Positions 33,752 to 41,850 of a stretch of 64,000 bases of DNA are shown in pieces. Numbering within the stretch: the stretch's first letter is position 1; each line of letters begins with the position of its first letter. The DNA lies in contig NZ_CP090177.1 of NCBI RefSeq assembly GCF_042214795.1, positions 1,798,001 to 1,862,000 of the forward strand, written 5' to 3'. The position numbers and the translations under genes were made by a program. Under the pieces are notes generated by a model, which ran no database searches, was not told the DNA's origin, and saw nothing but the letters and a program-made list of their open reading frames with translations. The stretch comes from Arcobacter iocasae (GTDB lineage: Bacteria > Campylobacterota > Campylobacteria > Campylobacterales > Arcobacteraceae).

Positions 33752-35125
33752 ATGAATGATAAAAACATAGAACAGCTTGATCAATTAGTTGAAATACTTA
33801 ATAGTGAAATATTAGAGTTTAAAACAGATAATAACAATAGCGTTCACCCTTATGATATCTCTGAACAACTTTTAAAACTTAGAGATATTGATGAAGATGA
33901 ATACTCTAAAATGCTTAAAAGAATTCCAAGTGCTCTTCTTGCAGAAGTTTTATCTGAGATGCCAGATATTGTTCAAGAAGAGATTAGTGATCATATCAGT
34001 ACTAAAAAAATTGTTGCAATTACATCGAGTATGGATACCGATGATGCAGCTGACTTTATTCAAAATATTTCAGAAGATAATGAAGAGTTGGCCCAAGAGA
34101 TTTTGGAAAGCTTTGATGATGAAGATAAAGAGTTACTTGAGCAACTTATCGCATATAGTGATGATGAAGCCGGTGCTTATATGCAAACAGAGCTTTTTTC
34201 TGCAAAAATCGATGAAAAAATCGGTGATGCAATAAAAAGATTAAAAGAGTTAAAAGAAATTGGAGAAGTTGATAATATTTGGCACTGTCATGTTACAGAT
34301 AAAAGAGGAGTTTATTTAGGAAGTGTTGGACTTGAAGAGCTTATTATTTTTGAACATGATATGAAATTTTCAGATGTTCCAAGTGAAAAATTAAGAAATT
34401 ATAATGTATCCCATAAAGCTGACTTAAAAGAAGTGGTAGATATGGTTACAAACTATAACTTATCTAGTTTACCTGTTGTTGATAATAGAAATAGATTAAT
34501 AGGTAGAATTACTTCTGATGATGTATATGACATCATCCAAGATAGTGCAACTGAGCAAATCTATAACATGGCAGGGGTTAATGATGAAGCAGAGCAAGAA
34601 GAAAGCATGTATCAAATTGGTAAGAGTAGAGCGATTTGGTTAGGTGTAAACTTGCTTACTGCAATCGCCGCTTCTATTGTAATTGGTATGTTTGATGCAA
34701 CTATTCAATCTCTTGTAGCCTTAGCTGTACTTATGCCAATAGTAGCTTCTATGGGTGGAAATGCAGGAACACAAACCCTAACCGTAACAGTAAGACAGAT
34801 GGCTTTAGGTGATATTGAAAATGAAGATGCAAAAAAAACTATAATCAAAGAAGTAATAATATCTTTGGTAAATGGTTTTCTTTTTGCCGCAGTCATAGGT
34901 GTAATAGCATACTTATGGTTTAAATTACCCTTATTAGGACTTGTTATTGCAATGTCTATGGTTATTAATTTGATTAGTGCAGGGTTCTTTGGTGCAGTTA
35001 TACCATTGACTTTGCAAAAACTAAAAATTGACCCAGCAATTGGAAGTACAGTATTACTTACAACTGTTACTGATGTTGTTGGGTTTTTTAGTTTCTTAGG
35101 ACTTGCAACTTTAATACTTTTATAA
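33752..35125 (+). CDS. mgtE: Magnesium transporter MgtE
   Basis: Mg2+ channel of the MgtE/SLC41 family. In order: N-domain helical repeats (about 1-140) rich in acidic residues, a CBS pair (about 150-270, with VVDNRNRLIGRITSDD), and a five-helix C-terminal channel domain with PIVASMGGNAGTQTLTVTVR (about 330-349) carrying the conserved pore region. At 457 residues it is full length. It follows the SDR gene by one base and ends the seven-gene rightward run. It converges on the ThrE genes with no gap. Confidence 0.95.
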   Translation: MNDKNIEQLDQLVEILNSEILEFKTDNNNSVHPYDISEQLLKLRDIDEDEYSKMLKRIPSALLAEVLSEMPDIVQEEISDHISTKKIVAITSSMDTDDAADFIQNISEDNEELAQEILESFDDEDKELLEQLIAYSDDEAGAYMQTELFSAKIDEKIGDAIKRLKELKEIGEVDNIWHCHVTDKRGVYLGSVGLEELIIFEHDMKFSDVPSEKLRNYNVSHKADLKEVVDMVTNYNLSSLPVVDNRNRLIGRITSDDVYDIIQDSATEQIYNMAGVNDEAEQEESMYQIGKSRAIWLGVNLLTAIAASIVIGMFDATIQSLVALAVLMPIVASMGGNAGTQTLTVTVRQMALGDIENEDAKKTIIKEVIISLVNGFLFAAVIGVIAYLWFKLPLLGLVIAMSMVINLISAGFFGAVIPLTLQKLKIDPAIGSTVLLTTVTDVVGFFSFLGLATLILL

Positions 35126-35596
35126 TTAGATTATTGGTCTTTTGTACCTCATAAAATACAGTGATGGGAGTGCAAGACCAAAACTAATTGCTCCAATAAT
35201 AGAGACTGATTTTAATCCATTGTCAATAAAAATAGCAATTAATTCCATACTTACTCCATGGGAATTCATGTCAACTAAACTTATCATTGCTGTAAAAGCA
35301 TAAGTTCCTGGAATCATAGGGATAATCGAAGCAACAGTATAAATAGGTCTTGGAACTAAGTTCTTTTTAGACCAATATAGTGCAATAATTCCAATAATAA
35401 CAGAAGCTAAAAATGTTGATAATTCTATTGTCAAATGTAAAGTCATAAAAAATTCTCTACAAGTATAAACAATAGCTCCACCCATGGCACAATATTTTAG
35501 TGCTGATTTTGGTACATTAAAAAGCATAGCAAATCCAACAGCTGGAATAGCTGCAAAAATAGCATGTAAAAATAGATTTTGTAAAATTAAAAGCAT
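35126..35596 (-). CDS. Threonine/serine exporter, small subunit (ThrE C-terminal half, YjjB-like)
   Basis: A 156-residue membrane protein with about five helices; PRPIYTVASIIPMIPGTYAF is the typical motif. It is the second half of a split ThrE exporter. In E. coli the homologous YjjP/YjjB pair has been linked to succinate export, and in actinobacteria ThrE exports threonine and serine, so the substrate here is open. It begins one base after the end of the large half. The stop is adjacent to the convergent mgtE stop. Confidence 0.85.
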   Translation of the reverse strand: MLLILQNLFLHAIFAAIPAVGFAMLFNVPKSALKYCAMGGAIVYTCREFFMTLHLTIELSTFLASVIIGIIALYWSKKNLVPRPIYTVASIIPMIPGTYAFTAMISLVDMNSHGVSMELIAIFIDNGLKSVSIIGAISFGLALPSLYFMRYKRPII

Positions 35597-35597
35597 C

Positions 35598-36365
35598 TTA
35601 CCATCCCTTTATATTAAAAACTGACATGGCAATAATTATTCCAATAGAAGTTGCAAGTGTCAAAAGTGAAGCCTGCATCCAACGCCCCCAAGCCATTGAT
35701 AAATACCCTTTAGTTGCATCAAGCATTGAGTTTATAAAAGGAAACCCGGGAACTAAAAGTAAAACAGAAGCTGATAAAACAATATTTGAAGTGGAACTAA
35801 TATTAAAAAATGAAGCCAAGTGTGCAATTGCTGTTGCAAAAAAAGCTGTAATTCCAAAAGTTAAAATTAGTACAAATTTCTTTTTTGCTAATTCTTGTCT
35901 TATTATCATTGCTATTGAAGCTGCAAAAAAAGTTACAAAAAAACCATTAAAATCTATACCTCTTAAATATCCAAAAGAGGCACAAGACAGTCCTACCATA
36001 AAGACTACAAGCCATCTGTTATAATAATTTGGTTCAATATTTTTTAAAGTGGTAGTTATATAATCAGCGGTCAAATTATTATTTTTTTCAGCATCAATTG
36101 TCATTTTTTGCACATCATATACAATTGACATATTTATAGGTTTGTGATGTGAACGCCTTGTCGTAGTTACTGATTGAGAGTCTTTTAAAGTAGTTAATAC
36201 AATGGCAGAAGGTATCAAAGATATCTCTACAGAATCAACACCTAAAGCACGACCAAGTCTTTGAGCTGTTTGTTCTATTAGAATACTTTCAGCTCCAAAT
36301 TCTAACATTAATACAGCTGATTTTATAACAGCTCTTGTAATTTTTGTTTGTTCTTCATAATTCAT
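35598..36365 (-). CDS. Threonine/serine exporter, large subunit (ThrE N-terminal half, YjjP-like)
   Basis: A 255-residue protein with a soluble N-terminal domain (about 1-115, including EFGAESILIEQTAQRLGRALG and TTLKDSQSVTTTRRSHH) and four to five C-terminal helices with LLVPGFPFINSMLDATKGY. It pairs with the small subunit directly downstream. Typical of the ThrE/YjjP family; the substrate cannot be told from sequence. Confidence 0.85.
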   Translation of the reverse strand: MNYEEQTKITRAVIKSAVLMLEFGAESILIEQTAQRLGRALGVDSVEISLIPSAIVLTTLKDSQSVTTTRRSHHKPINMSIVYDVQKMTIDAEKNNNLTADYITTTLKNIEPNYYNRWLVVFMVGLSCASFGYLRGIDFNGFFVTFFAASIAMIIRQELAKKKFVLILTFGITAFFATAIAHLASFFNISSTSNIVLSASVLLLVPGFPFINSMLDATKGYLSMAWGRWMQASLLTLATSIGIIIAMSVFNIKGW

Positions 36366-36453
36366 TAGTTTTTTCCATAAAAGTATTTTATCACTTTTAT
36401 TAAAAAACTAATGAATATAATTGTATAAAAAATAGCATAGTTAATAAAAACTC

Positions 36454-37416
36454 TTACCACTCAAACTGAAATGTTGTATGTACGATTTTAAATTTCTTTT
36501 TTAAATCATGATTTATATTATGTAAGATATCTTCATAATTATCAATATATTTTGAATCAATTTTGACATGTGCAGTCATATTGTACATATCTTGGGTAAT
36601 TTCCCAAATATGTACATCATGTAATTCAATTACTTTATCTTTTTTTTCTATAAAGTTTTTTACTCTTTCTATTTCTACTGGAGAAGTTTCCATTAAAGTA
36701 TTTGTAGAACTTTTTAATATACCTATTGCCCATTTCCCAATAACTAAAGCAACTAATATTGCTAATATAATATCAACAAAATACCAATGAGTAAAATAAA
36801 TTATTATATATCCAATAATAATTGCTACAGAAGATAGAGCATCACTTAACATATGGATAAAAGATGATTTTAAATTAATATTATTTTTATCTCCTTGCAT
36901 TAAAATTACACCAGTAATAATATTCACAATAAGACCAACAGTTGCCACAATCATAGCAATTTTTATATCAATAACTTCAGGATTTAAAAATCTTTCAATT
37001 GCTTCATAAACAATCCACAAAATAGATAAAACTATTGTTATACCATTTATAAATGCAGCTAAAACTTCTGCTCTATAATATCCAAAAGTTTTTTCAAGTG
37101 GGGCTTGTTTACTTGCAATTATAATTGCTAAAAGTGAAATTATAAGTGCAAAGGAGTGAGTAAACATATGTATAGCATCAGATACTAAAGCTAAAGAATT
37201 TGATAAAAAGCCGTAAAAAAACTCTGCAAACATTGTGATAAGTGTAATACCTAATGCCCATTTCAATACTTTTTTGTCTGTTCCTCTATGGTCATGCGAA
37301 TGTTCATGTGAATGTTCTTTCTCATGATTATGAGAGCAATTATGTTCATGATCATGATGATTATTTTCGTCAAGAAAGGGTTTATGATCATTTAGACCAA
37401 ATTTACAAGTTTCCAT
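36454..37416 (-). CDS. Cation diffusion facilitator, DmeF-like divalent metal exporter
   Basis: A 320-residue CDF exporter with six helices and a cytoplasmic C-terminal ferredoxin-like domain. The N-terminus is a His-rich metal-binding tail (about 14 His between 11 and 43). The transport-site motifs are HMFTH in helix 2 (His83, His87) and HMLSD in helix 5 (His188, Asp192). Most Zn exporters have Asp at the second helix-2 position, so His87 is notable. Pairing with an RcnR/CsoR-type regulator recalls the Rhizobium/Agrobacterium dmeRF Ni/Co resistance system. Metal specificity is inference; Zn, Co or Ni are all possible. Confidence 0.88.
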   Translation of the reverse strand: METCKFGLNDHKPFLDENNHHDHEHNCSHNHEKEHSHEHSHDHRGTDKKVLKWALGITLITMFAEFFYGFLSNSLALVSDAIHMFTHSFALIISLLAIIIASKQAPLEKTFGYYRAEVLAAFINGITIVLSILWIVYEAIERFLNPEVIDIKIAMIVATVGLIVNIITGVILMQGDKNNINLKSSFIHMLSDALSSVAIIIGYIIIYFTHWYFVDIILAILVALVIGKWAIGILKSSTNTLMETSPVEIERVKNFIEKKDKVIELHDVHIWEITQDMYNMTAHVKIDSKYIDNYEDILHNINHDLKKKFKIVHTTFQFEW

Positions 37417-37427
37417 ATTTATGTCCT

Positions 37428-37727
37428 TTATTTTCCATATACTTTGATAATCTCTAATAGATTATCAATTTGTACTTCAGCTTCTGAGTTTGTACCTTTT
37501 TTTATATTTTCTATTAAATGACCTTTTGCATAATGTTCTATATAAGAACTTATCATTCCACTTACTGCACCTTTTATAGCAGTCAATTGTCTAATGGTTT
37601 CATAAGGGTCATTATCTAAATTGAACTTTTCGTCATTAAATTTATTTTTTAATGAATGAACTTGCCCGTGAATTCTACTGATTCTATTTTGAAGTTTTTT
37701 TCTCTCCACATCACAACAATATGCCAT
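37428..37727 (-). CDS. CsoR/RcnR-family metal-sensing repressor (DmeR-like)
   Basis: A 99-residue all-helical regulator of the DUF156 family. Recognisable parts are KLQNRISRIHGQVHSLK (11-27) and IRQLTAIKGAVSGMISSYIEH (about 45-65). In family members a Cys stands where this protein has Pro41 (DPYETIRQLTA against DCYDVLQQ-type sequences), so the usual sensor Cys is missing. Candidate ligands are Cys4/Cys5 at the N-terminus, His65 and His70. It is 11 bases upstream of the CDF gene and has a C-tract operator over its own -10. It most likely represses the pair until metal binds. Confidence 0.85.
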   Translation of the reverse strand: MAYCCDVERKKLQNRISRIHGQVHSLKNKFNDEKFNLDNDPYETIRQLTAIKGAVSGMISSYIEHYAKGHLIENIKKGTNSEAEVQIDNLLEIIKVYGK

Positions 37728-37740
37728 TTTTGTTCCTTAA

Positions 37741-37766
37741 TATAGTATACCCCTATATAGTATATA
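37741..37766 (-). promoter_or_regulatory. Probable operator/promoter of the metal efflux pair
   Basis: ATACCCCTAT (37747-37756) resembles a half of the C/G-tract operators of CsoR/RcnR repressors. It is flanked by two TATAGTATA copies 15 bases apart. On the minus strand a TATACT -10-like hexamer falls within it, 15 bases before AAGGAAC, the ribosome binding site of the repressor. Binding is inferred from family and position. Confidence 0.6.
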
Positions 37767-37816
37767 ATTCAAACTTAAATTTAATTAAATTGATAATCAA
37801 TATTAAATTATTATAT

Positions 37817-37997
37817 GGAAAATCTCTTTATTTATCACTATTTATTATTGGAATAATAACATTTATCTTTAGTTTTATTAGGGTTATGATTGGATCAAAG
37901 GGGAACTAAGAAGTATGAAAGTAAGGCTGAAATATTTGGAGGAATAATTTTAGTAATTATTGCATTTAAAATACTTATTCAAAATATAAACTTTTAA
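37817..37997 (+). pseudogene. mntP: 3' relic of an mntP (manganese efflux pump) gene
   Basis: Two adjacent frames together read as the C-terminus of MntP. The first gives GKSLYLSLFIIGIITFIFSF and ends in MIGSKGN-stop at 37909. After a frameshift near 37903-37910 the second gives KKYESKAEIFGGIILVIIAF, then KILIQNINF and a stop at 37995-37997. SKAEIFGGIIL is a characteristic MntP end. The N-terminal four helices are gone, and there is no start. It lies in the 349-base gap between the metal repressor and the ABC transporter; 37998-38076 holds only the transporter leader. Confidence 0.7.
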
Positions 37998-38076
37998 ATT
38001 ATAATATATAAATAAAAAGTAAGTAAGGATTAACCAAAAGTGTGTAAAATTCCAGAAAACAAATAAAAGGCTATTA

Positions 38077-38859
38077 ATGAAAAAATTAACATTAATTTTT
38101 CTTACTCTATCAACTTTATTATTTATAGGTTGTTCAGATGAGAAAAAAGATGCAGATACAACAGTAAATGAAAAAGTTATTAAAGTTGGAACTTCAGGTG
38201 CATATTTCCCATTCACATTTTATAAAGATGATAAACTACAAGGTTTTGAAATTGATGTTTGGAATGCCATTGGTAAAAAACTAAATGCAAAAATTGAGTT
38301 TAAAACTGCTAAGTTTTCAGGACTATTTGGAATGTTAGAAACTGGTAAAATTGATACTATCTCAAATCAAGTGACAATGACAGATAAAAGAGTAGAAAAA
38401 TATGATTTTACAACTCCTTATGTATATGATGGTGCTCAAATTATTGTAAATAAAGATAATAATGATATAAAATCTTTTGATGATTTAAAGGGTAAAAAAG
38501 TTGGTGTAACTTTAGGAACAAATTATGCAGATATTGTAAGAAGTTTAGATAAAAACAATGAAATTGAACTTGTAACATATGAAGGAAATGGATTTGAACA
38601 AGATGTAAAATTAAATAGAATAGCAGCTTTTGTACAAGATAGAACCTCTGCAGTTGAACTTATTAAAAAAACTAAATTACCTTTAAAAATAGTGGGTGAA
38701 CCTCTTAAAGTATTAACAAACTCTTTTCCTTTTGTAAAAAATGAAAAAAATAAGACATTGATCAAAGAAGTAAATGAAGCTATTGAAGAACTTCGAAAAG
38801 ATGGAACATTAAAAAAGATCTCTATATATTGGTTTGATACTAACATTACAGAGAAATAA
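38077..38859 (+). CDS. Amino acid ABC transporter, substrate-binding lipoprotein
   Basis: A 260-residue periplasmic binding protein of the polar amino acid family (SBP_bac_3). The signal ends in a lipobox with the lipidated Cys at residue 19 (LLFIGCSDEK). The core reads GTSGAYFPFTF, LQGFEIDVWNAIGKKL and TVTMTDKRVEKYDF-type segments, and ends with LRKDGTLKKISIYWF. Substrate could be cystine or another polar amino acid. The stop overlaps the ATG of the permease. An AAAAGG site precedes the start. Confidence 0.92.
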   Translation: MKKLTLIFLTLSTLLFIGCSDEKKDADTTVNEKVIKVGTSGAYFPFTFYKDDKLQGFEIDVWNAIGKKLNAKIEFKTAKFSGLFGMLETGKIDTISNQVTMTDKRVEKYDFTTPYVYDGAQIIVNKDNNDIKSFDDLKGKKVGVTLGTNYADIVRSLDKNNEIELVTYEGNGFEQDVKLNRIAAFVQDRTSAVELIKKTKLPLKIVGEPLKVLTNSFPFVKNEKNKTLIKEVNEAIEELRKDGTLKKISIYWFDTNITEK

Positions 38860-39533
38860 TGAAAACTTTTGATCTAGATTATGCATTGGGAATTTTCCCA
38901 ATATTATTTAAATATATTGATATTACAGTATCTATGGCACTCATAGGAACTGTAATAGCACTATTTATTGCAATATTAATTGCTGTAATGAAAACATATA
39001 AAGTAAAAGTAGTTTCTCAATTTTGTGATTTGTATATCTCCTTTTTAAGAGGAACTCCTTTATTAGTTCAACTATTTTTACTATATTATGGACTTCCTCA
39101 AATATTTCCAGTTTTTGCAAATTTAGATGCATATTCTGCATCAGTTGCCGGTTTATCTTTACATTTTTCTGCATATATGGCAGAATCAATTAGAGGAGCT
39201 ATTTCATCAATTGATAAAGGTCAATTTGAGGCTTCTTATTCATTAAGTATGTCAAAAACACAAACATTCATATATATTATATTACCTCAAGCAATTAGGG
39301 TTGCGGTGCCAAGTTTGATGAATAACTTTATTGATTTAATAAAAAGTACATCTCTTGCATTTACACTAGGTGTACCTGAAATAATGGCAAAAGCTCAACT
39401 TGAAGCTTCTAGTAGTTATAAATACTTTGAGTCATTTCTTGCAGTTGCATTAGTTTATTGGGTTATTGTTTTAGTATTTACATATATTCAAAAGAAATTA
39501 GAAAAGAAACTTAATAAAGCGTATACTGTTTAG
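38859..39533 (+). CDS. Amino acid ABC transporter, permease
   Basis: A 224-residue HisM-type inner-membrane permease with about five helices. SFLRGTPLLVQLFLLYYGLP is the family's N-terminal motif, and the EAA loop reads EASYSLSMSKTQTFIYIILPQ (near 118-138), the docking site for an ATPase. It is translationally coupled to the binding protein. The gene for the ATPase does not follow, as the next gene is a small conserved protein. Confidence 0.92.
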   Translation: MKTFDLDYALGIFPILFKYIDITVSMALIGTVIALFIAILIAVMKTYKVKVVSQFCDLYISFLRGTPLLVQLFLLYYGLPQIFPVFANLDAYSASVAGLSLHFSAYMAESIRGAISSIDKGQFEASYSLSMSKTQTFIYIILPQAIRVAVPSLMNNFIDLIKSTSLAFTLGVPEIMAKAQLEASSSYKYFESFLAVALVYWVIVLVFTYIQKKLEKKLNKAYTV

Positions 39534-39612
39534 TTCTTCATTCATAGACTTTATCCTTAACACTTTTAAACGATTTTTTTGATACAATATTTTTTTTATA
39601 AGGAAATCATAT

Positions 39613-39945
39613 TTGAAAGATTTAACCAACTATTTTAACAAAAAAGATATTATTTTTAAATCAATAGAAAAGATAGACCCAAAAACTATTGGGAGTCGAA
39701 AAAAAGTTGAAATTTATTGTGCAACTGGAATTGATAAAAACTACTATGCTATTATATTACATAACTCAAAAAGTCGATTTATACGAAAGACTGCGGAAGA
39801 ATTGATGGAACTTCTTGAAAAATTAAGTGCTTATAAAGAACATAATTTTAAGAAAAAGATTTTGCTCATTGGTTCACCTTTATGCTCAAAAGCTAAAAAA
39901 TTACTTGTGGATAATAAATGGAGTGTTGATATTGATTTTATGTGA
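39613..39945 (+). CDS. Conserved small protein upstream of coaX, function unknown
   Basis: A 110-residue soluble protein, basic and Lys-rich, that I do not recognise. It reads through FNKKDIIFKSIEKIDPKTIG, EIYCATGIDKNYYAIILHNSK (about 33-53), a helical TAEELMELLEKLSAY, and a final KKILLIGSPLCSKAKKLL. The start is TTG with AAGGAAA seven bases upstream. Its end overlaps the start of coaX by 14 bases, so both are translated together. No catalytic motif is evident. Confidence 0.8.
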   Translation: MKDLTNYFNKKDIIFKSIEKIDPKTIGSRKKVEIYCATGIDKNYYAIILHNSKSRFIRKTAEELMELLEKLSAYKEHNFKKKILLIGSPLCSKAKKLLVDNKWSVDIDFM

Positions 39946-40555
39946 TATAGGAAATAGTACATACCATTTTTTGATAAATGGTAAAGATAAAAGATATTTA
40001 TTAGACGAAGAACTGCCAAAATTTGATGATGAAATATATTTTGTTTCAGTAAATGATAAGGGTTCTAAAAAACTTATAAAATCAAATCCACAAGCAAAAA
40101 ATATAGAAAAGCTAATGAAGTTTGAGACAGAATATAAAGGCTTGGGAATAGATAGAGCACTTGCTTGTTATTTTGAAAAAAACTGTGTAGTTGTAGATGC
40201 AGGAAGTGCCATAACAGTTGATATTATGGATGAGAAACATTCTGGTGGTTATATATTACCAGGTTGTAGAGCATATATGAATACTTACCCTAAAATCTCT
40301 AAAAAACTAAATTTTGATTTTGATATAAATATAAATTTGGATAAAATACCGCTTCAAACAAAAGATGCTATATCATATGCCATGATGAAATCTATTATTT
40401 TACCAATCAAAGAAGTAAGCAAAAACAGAAAAATCATTTTTACAGGTGGTGATGGTGAGCTATTTAGTAAATATTTTGAAAATAGTATATATAAAAAAGA
40501 TTTGATATTTAAGAACATGAAAAGGATTATTGATGCTAACAATTGCATTGCCTAA
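39932..40555 (+). CDS. coaX: Type III pantothenate kinase
   Basis: First enzyme of coenzyme A synthesis, of the ASKHA-fold type III class. The phosphate-binding start is ILCDIGNSTYHF, followed by VVVDAGSAITVDIMDEKHSGGYILPG (DAGSAITVD motif), and the C-terminal FTGGDG. I place the start at a TTG at 39932: it has GGAG eight bases upstream and yields 207 residues, fitting the shorter campylobacterial enzymes. The frame is open 35 codons further, but that part only covers the upstream gene. It overlaps the hisG start by 23 bases. Confidence 0.87.
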   Translation: MILCDIGNSTYHFLINGKDKRYLLDEELPKFDDEIYFVSVNDKGSKKLIKSNPQAKNIEKLMKFETEYKGLGIDRALACYFEKNCVVVDAGSAITVDIMDEKHSGGYILPGCRAYMNTYPKISKKLNFDFDININLDKIPLQTKDAISYAMMKSIILPIKEVSKNRKIIFTGGDGELFSKYFENSIYKKDLIFKNMKRIIDANNCIA

Positions 40556-41141
40556 GGGAAGAATCGCAGAAGAGACTTTAGACAAATTTGAGAAAGCTTT
40601 TGGTGAAAAGTTTATATTTGAAAAAAGAAAATTGATTTTAGAGAAAAGTGGATTTAAGTTTTTAAATGTAAGAAACCAAGATGTACCAACTTATGTAATG
40701 CATGGAGCGGCTGATTTAGGTGTTGTTGGCTTAGATGTTTTAGAAGAAAAAGAGTATGACTTAATCAAACTTCTTGATTTGCAACTTGGAAAGTGTAAAG
40801 TTGCTTTTGGTCTTAGAAAGGGCGAAGAGTTAGACTTCACAAAAAGTAAAATTACAGTTGCAACAAAACATGAAAAAATAGCAAAAAGATACTTCGAAGA
40901 AAAAGCAATGGCTGTTGAAATTATAAAACTTTATGGTTCTATTGAACTTGCACCTTTAGTTAATCTAAGTGATTGTATTGTGGATATTGTAGAAACAGGT
41001 GAAACGATGAAGCAAAATGGCTTAGAAGTAGGTCCAACTATTATGTTAAGTAGTGCACACTTAATAGCAAACAAAAATTCATATTATGCAAAAAAAGATA
41101 AAATCTTAGAATTAAGAGAAAGAATCAAAGCAGTTTTATAA
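40533..41141 (+). CDS. hisG: ATP phosphoribosyltransferase, short form
   Basis: Catalyses the first step of histidine synthesis. The 202 residues are the short HisG, which lacks the C-terminal regulatory domain and normally works with HisZ. Motifs are LTIALPKGRI, VPTYVMHGAADLGVVGLDVL (about 48-67) and the PRPP loop VDIVETGETMKQNGL (about 150-164). The ATG at 40533 has AAGGA six bases upstream; a TTG one codon earlier is weaker. HisZ is not in the window. Confidence 0.95.
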   Translation: MLTIALPKGRIAEETLDKFEKAFGEKFIFEKRKLILEKSGFKFLNVRNQDVPTYVMHGAADLGVVGLDVLEEKEYDLIKLLDLQLGKCKVAFGLRKGEELDFTKSKITVATKHEKIAKRYFEEKAMAVEIIKLYGSIELAPLVNLSDCIVDIVETGETMKQNGLEVGPTIMLSSAHLIANKNSYYAKKDKILELRERIKAVL

Positions 41142-41839
41142 TGGGTTTAAATTTATATGCAAAAATAGAAGAGTACTTAGATTTTGAAGATGAGGTTTTT
41201 AGACTTCATAGTGAATTTATGTCTATAATTATAGAAAAAAAACTTGACAATATTTTAGATGTGGGTTGTGGACAAGGCTCTTTTTTAAACCAATTAGCAT
41301 TATTAGAACTAAACTCTTTTGGTATAGATTTAAGTAGTGAACAAATAAAAATCTGTAAAAAAAATGGTATAAAAAATGTCTCGTCTATGCCTTTAAATGA
41401 AGTAAAAGAGAAATATGATTGTGCAACTGCAATTTTTGATGTAATAAATTATATTCCTAAAAATGGAATAAAAACTTTTTTTGATGAGATGAATCTTGTT
41501 TTAAATCAAGGCGGATATTTTATTTTTGATGTAAACTCACTTTTTGGATTTGAAGATGTAGCACAAGGAACTTTGAGTATGGATTTAGGTGATAAATTTA
41601 TAGTTATAGATGCCGTCTTTGAAGAAGAGAAACTATTTACAGATATTACGCTTTTCACACAAGACAAAAACCAGCTTTTTAAAAAAGAGAATGATGCTAT
41701 TATTCAATACTATTATGAAACAAATGGTTTAAAAGAACTTCTAAAAGAATCAGGTTTTGAAGTTGAAAGAGTACTTGATTTTAATTTACATGATTGCGGT
41801 CAAAGTGATAAGGAAATATATATCTGTAAAAAATCTTAA
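41141..41839 (+). CDS. Class I SAM-dependent methyltransferase, substrate unknown
   Basis: A 232-residue Rossmann-type methyltransferase. Motif I is ILDVGCGQGSF (38-48), followed by FGIDLSSEQIKICKKNG (motif II) and the post-core Tyr-rich region. FDVINYIPKNG is the motif IV region. It resembles small-molecule or tRNA-related methyltransferases of the Methyltransf_11/25 type, but no substrate can be named. The ATG uses the last base of the hisG stop. Confidence 0.85.
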   Translation: MGLNLYAKIEEYLDFEDEVFRLHSEFMSIIIEKKLDNILDVGCGQGSFLNQLALLELNSFGIDLSSEQIKICKKNGIKNVSSMPLNEVKEKYDCATAIFDVINYIPKNGIKTFFDEMNLVLNQGGYFIFDVNSLFGFEDVAQGTLSMDLGDKFIVIDAVFEEEKLFTDITLFTQDKNQLFKKENDAIIQYYYETNGLKELLKESGFEVERVLDFNLHDCGQSDKEIYICKKS

Positions 41840-41850
41840 AAGGATTTTTT

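Noticed and set aside
33888..34235. Rightward 115-codon ORF inside mgtE
   Set aside because: It is an out-of-frame shadow of the MgtE N-domain, without a start site or family features.
37721..37909. A 62-codon rightward ORF between the metal repressor and the amino-acid transporter
   Set aside because: Its second half is the MntP C-terminal region that continues in another frame, and the first half covers the repressor's operator and promoter. It is annotated as an mntP relic instead.
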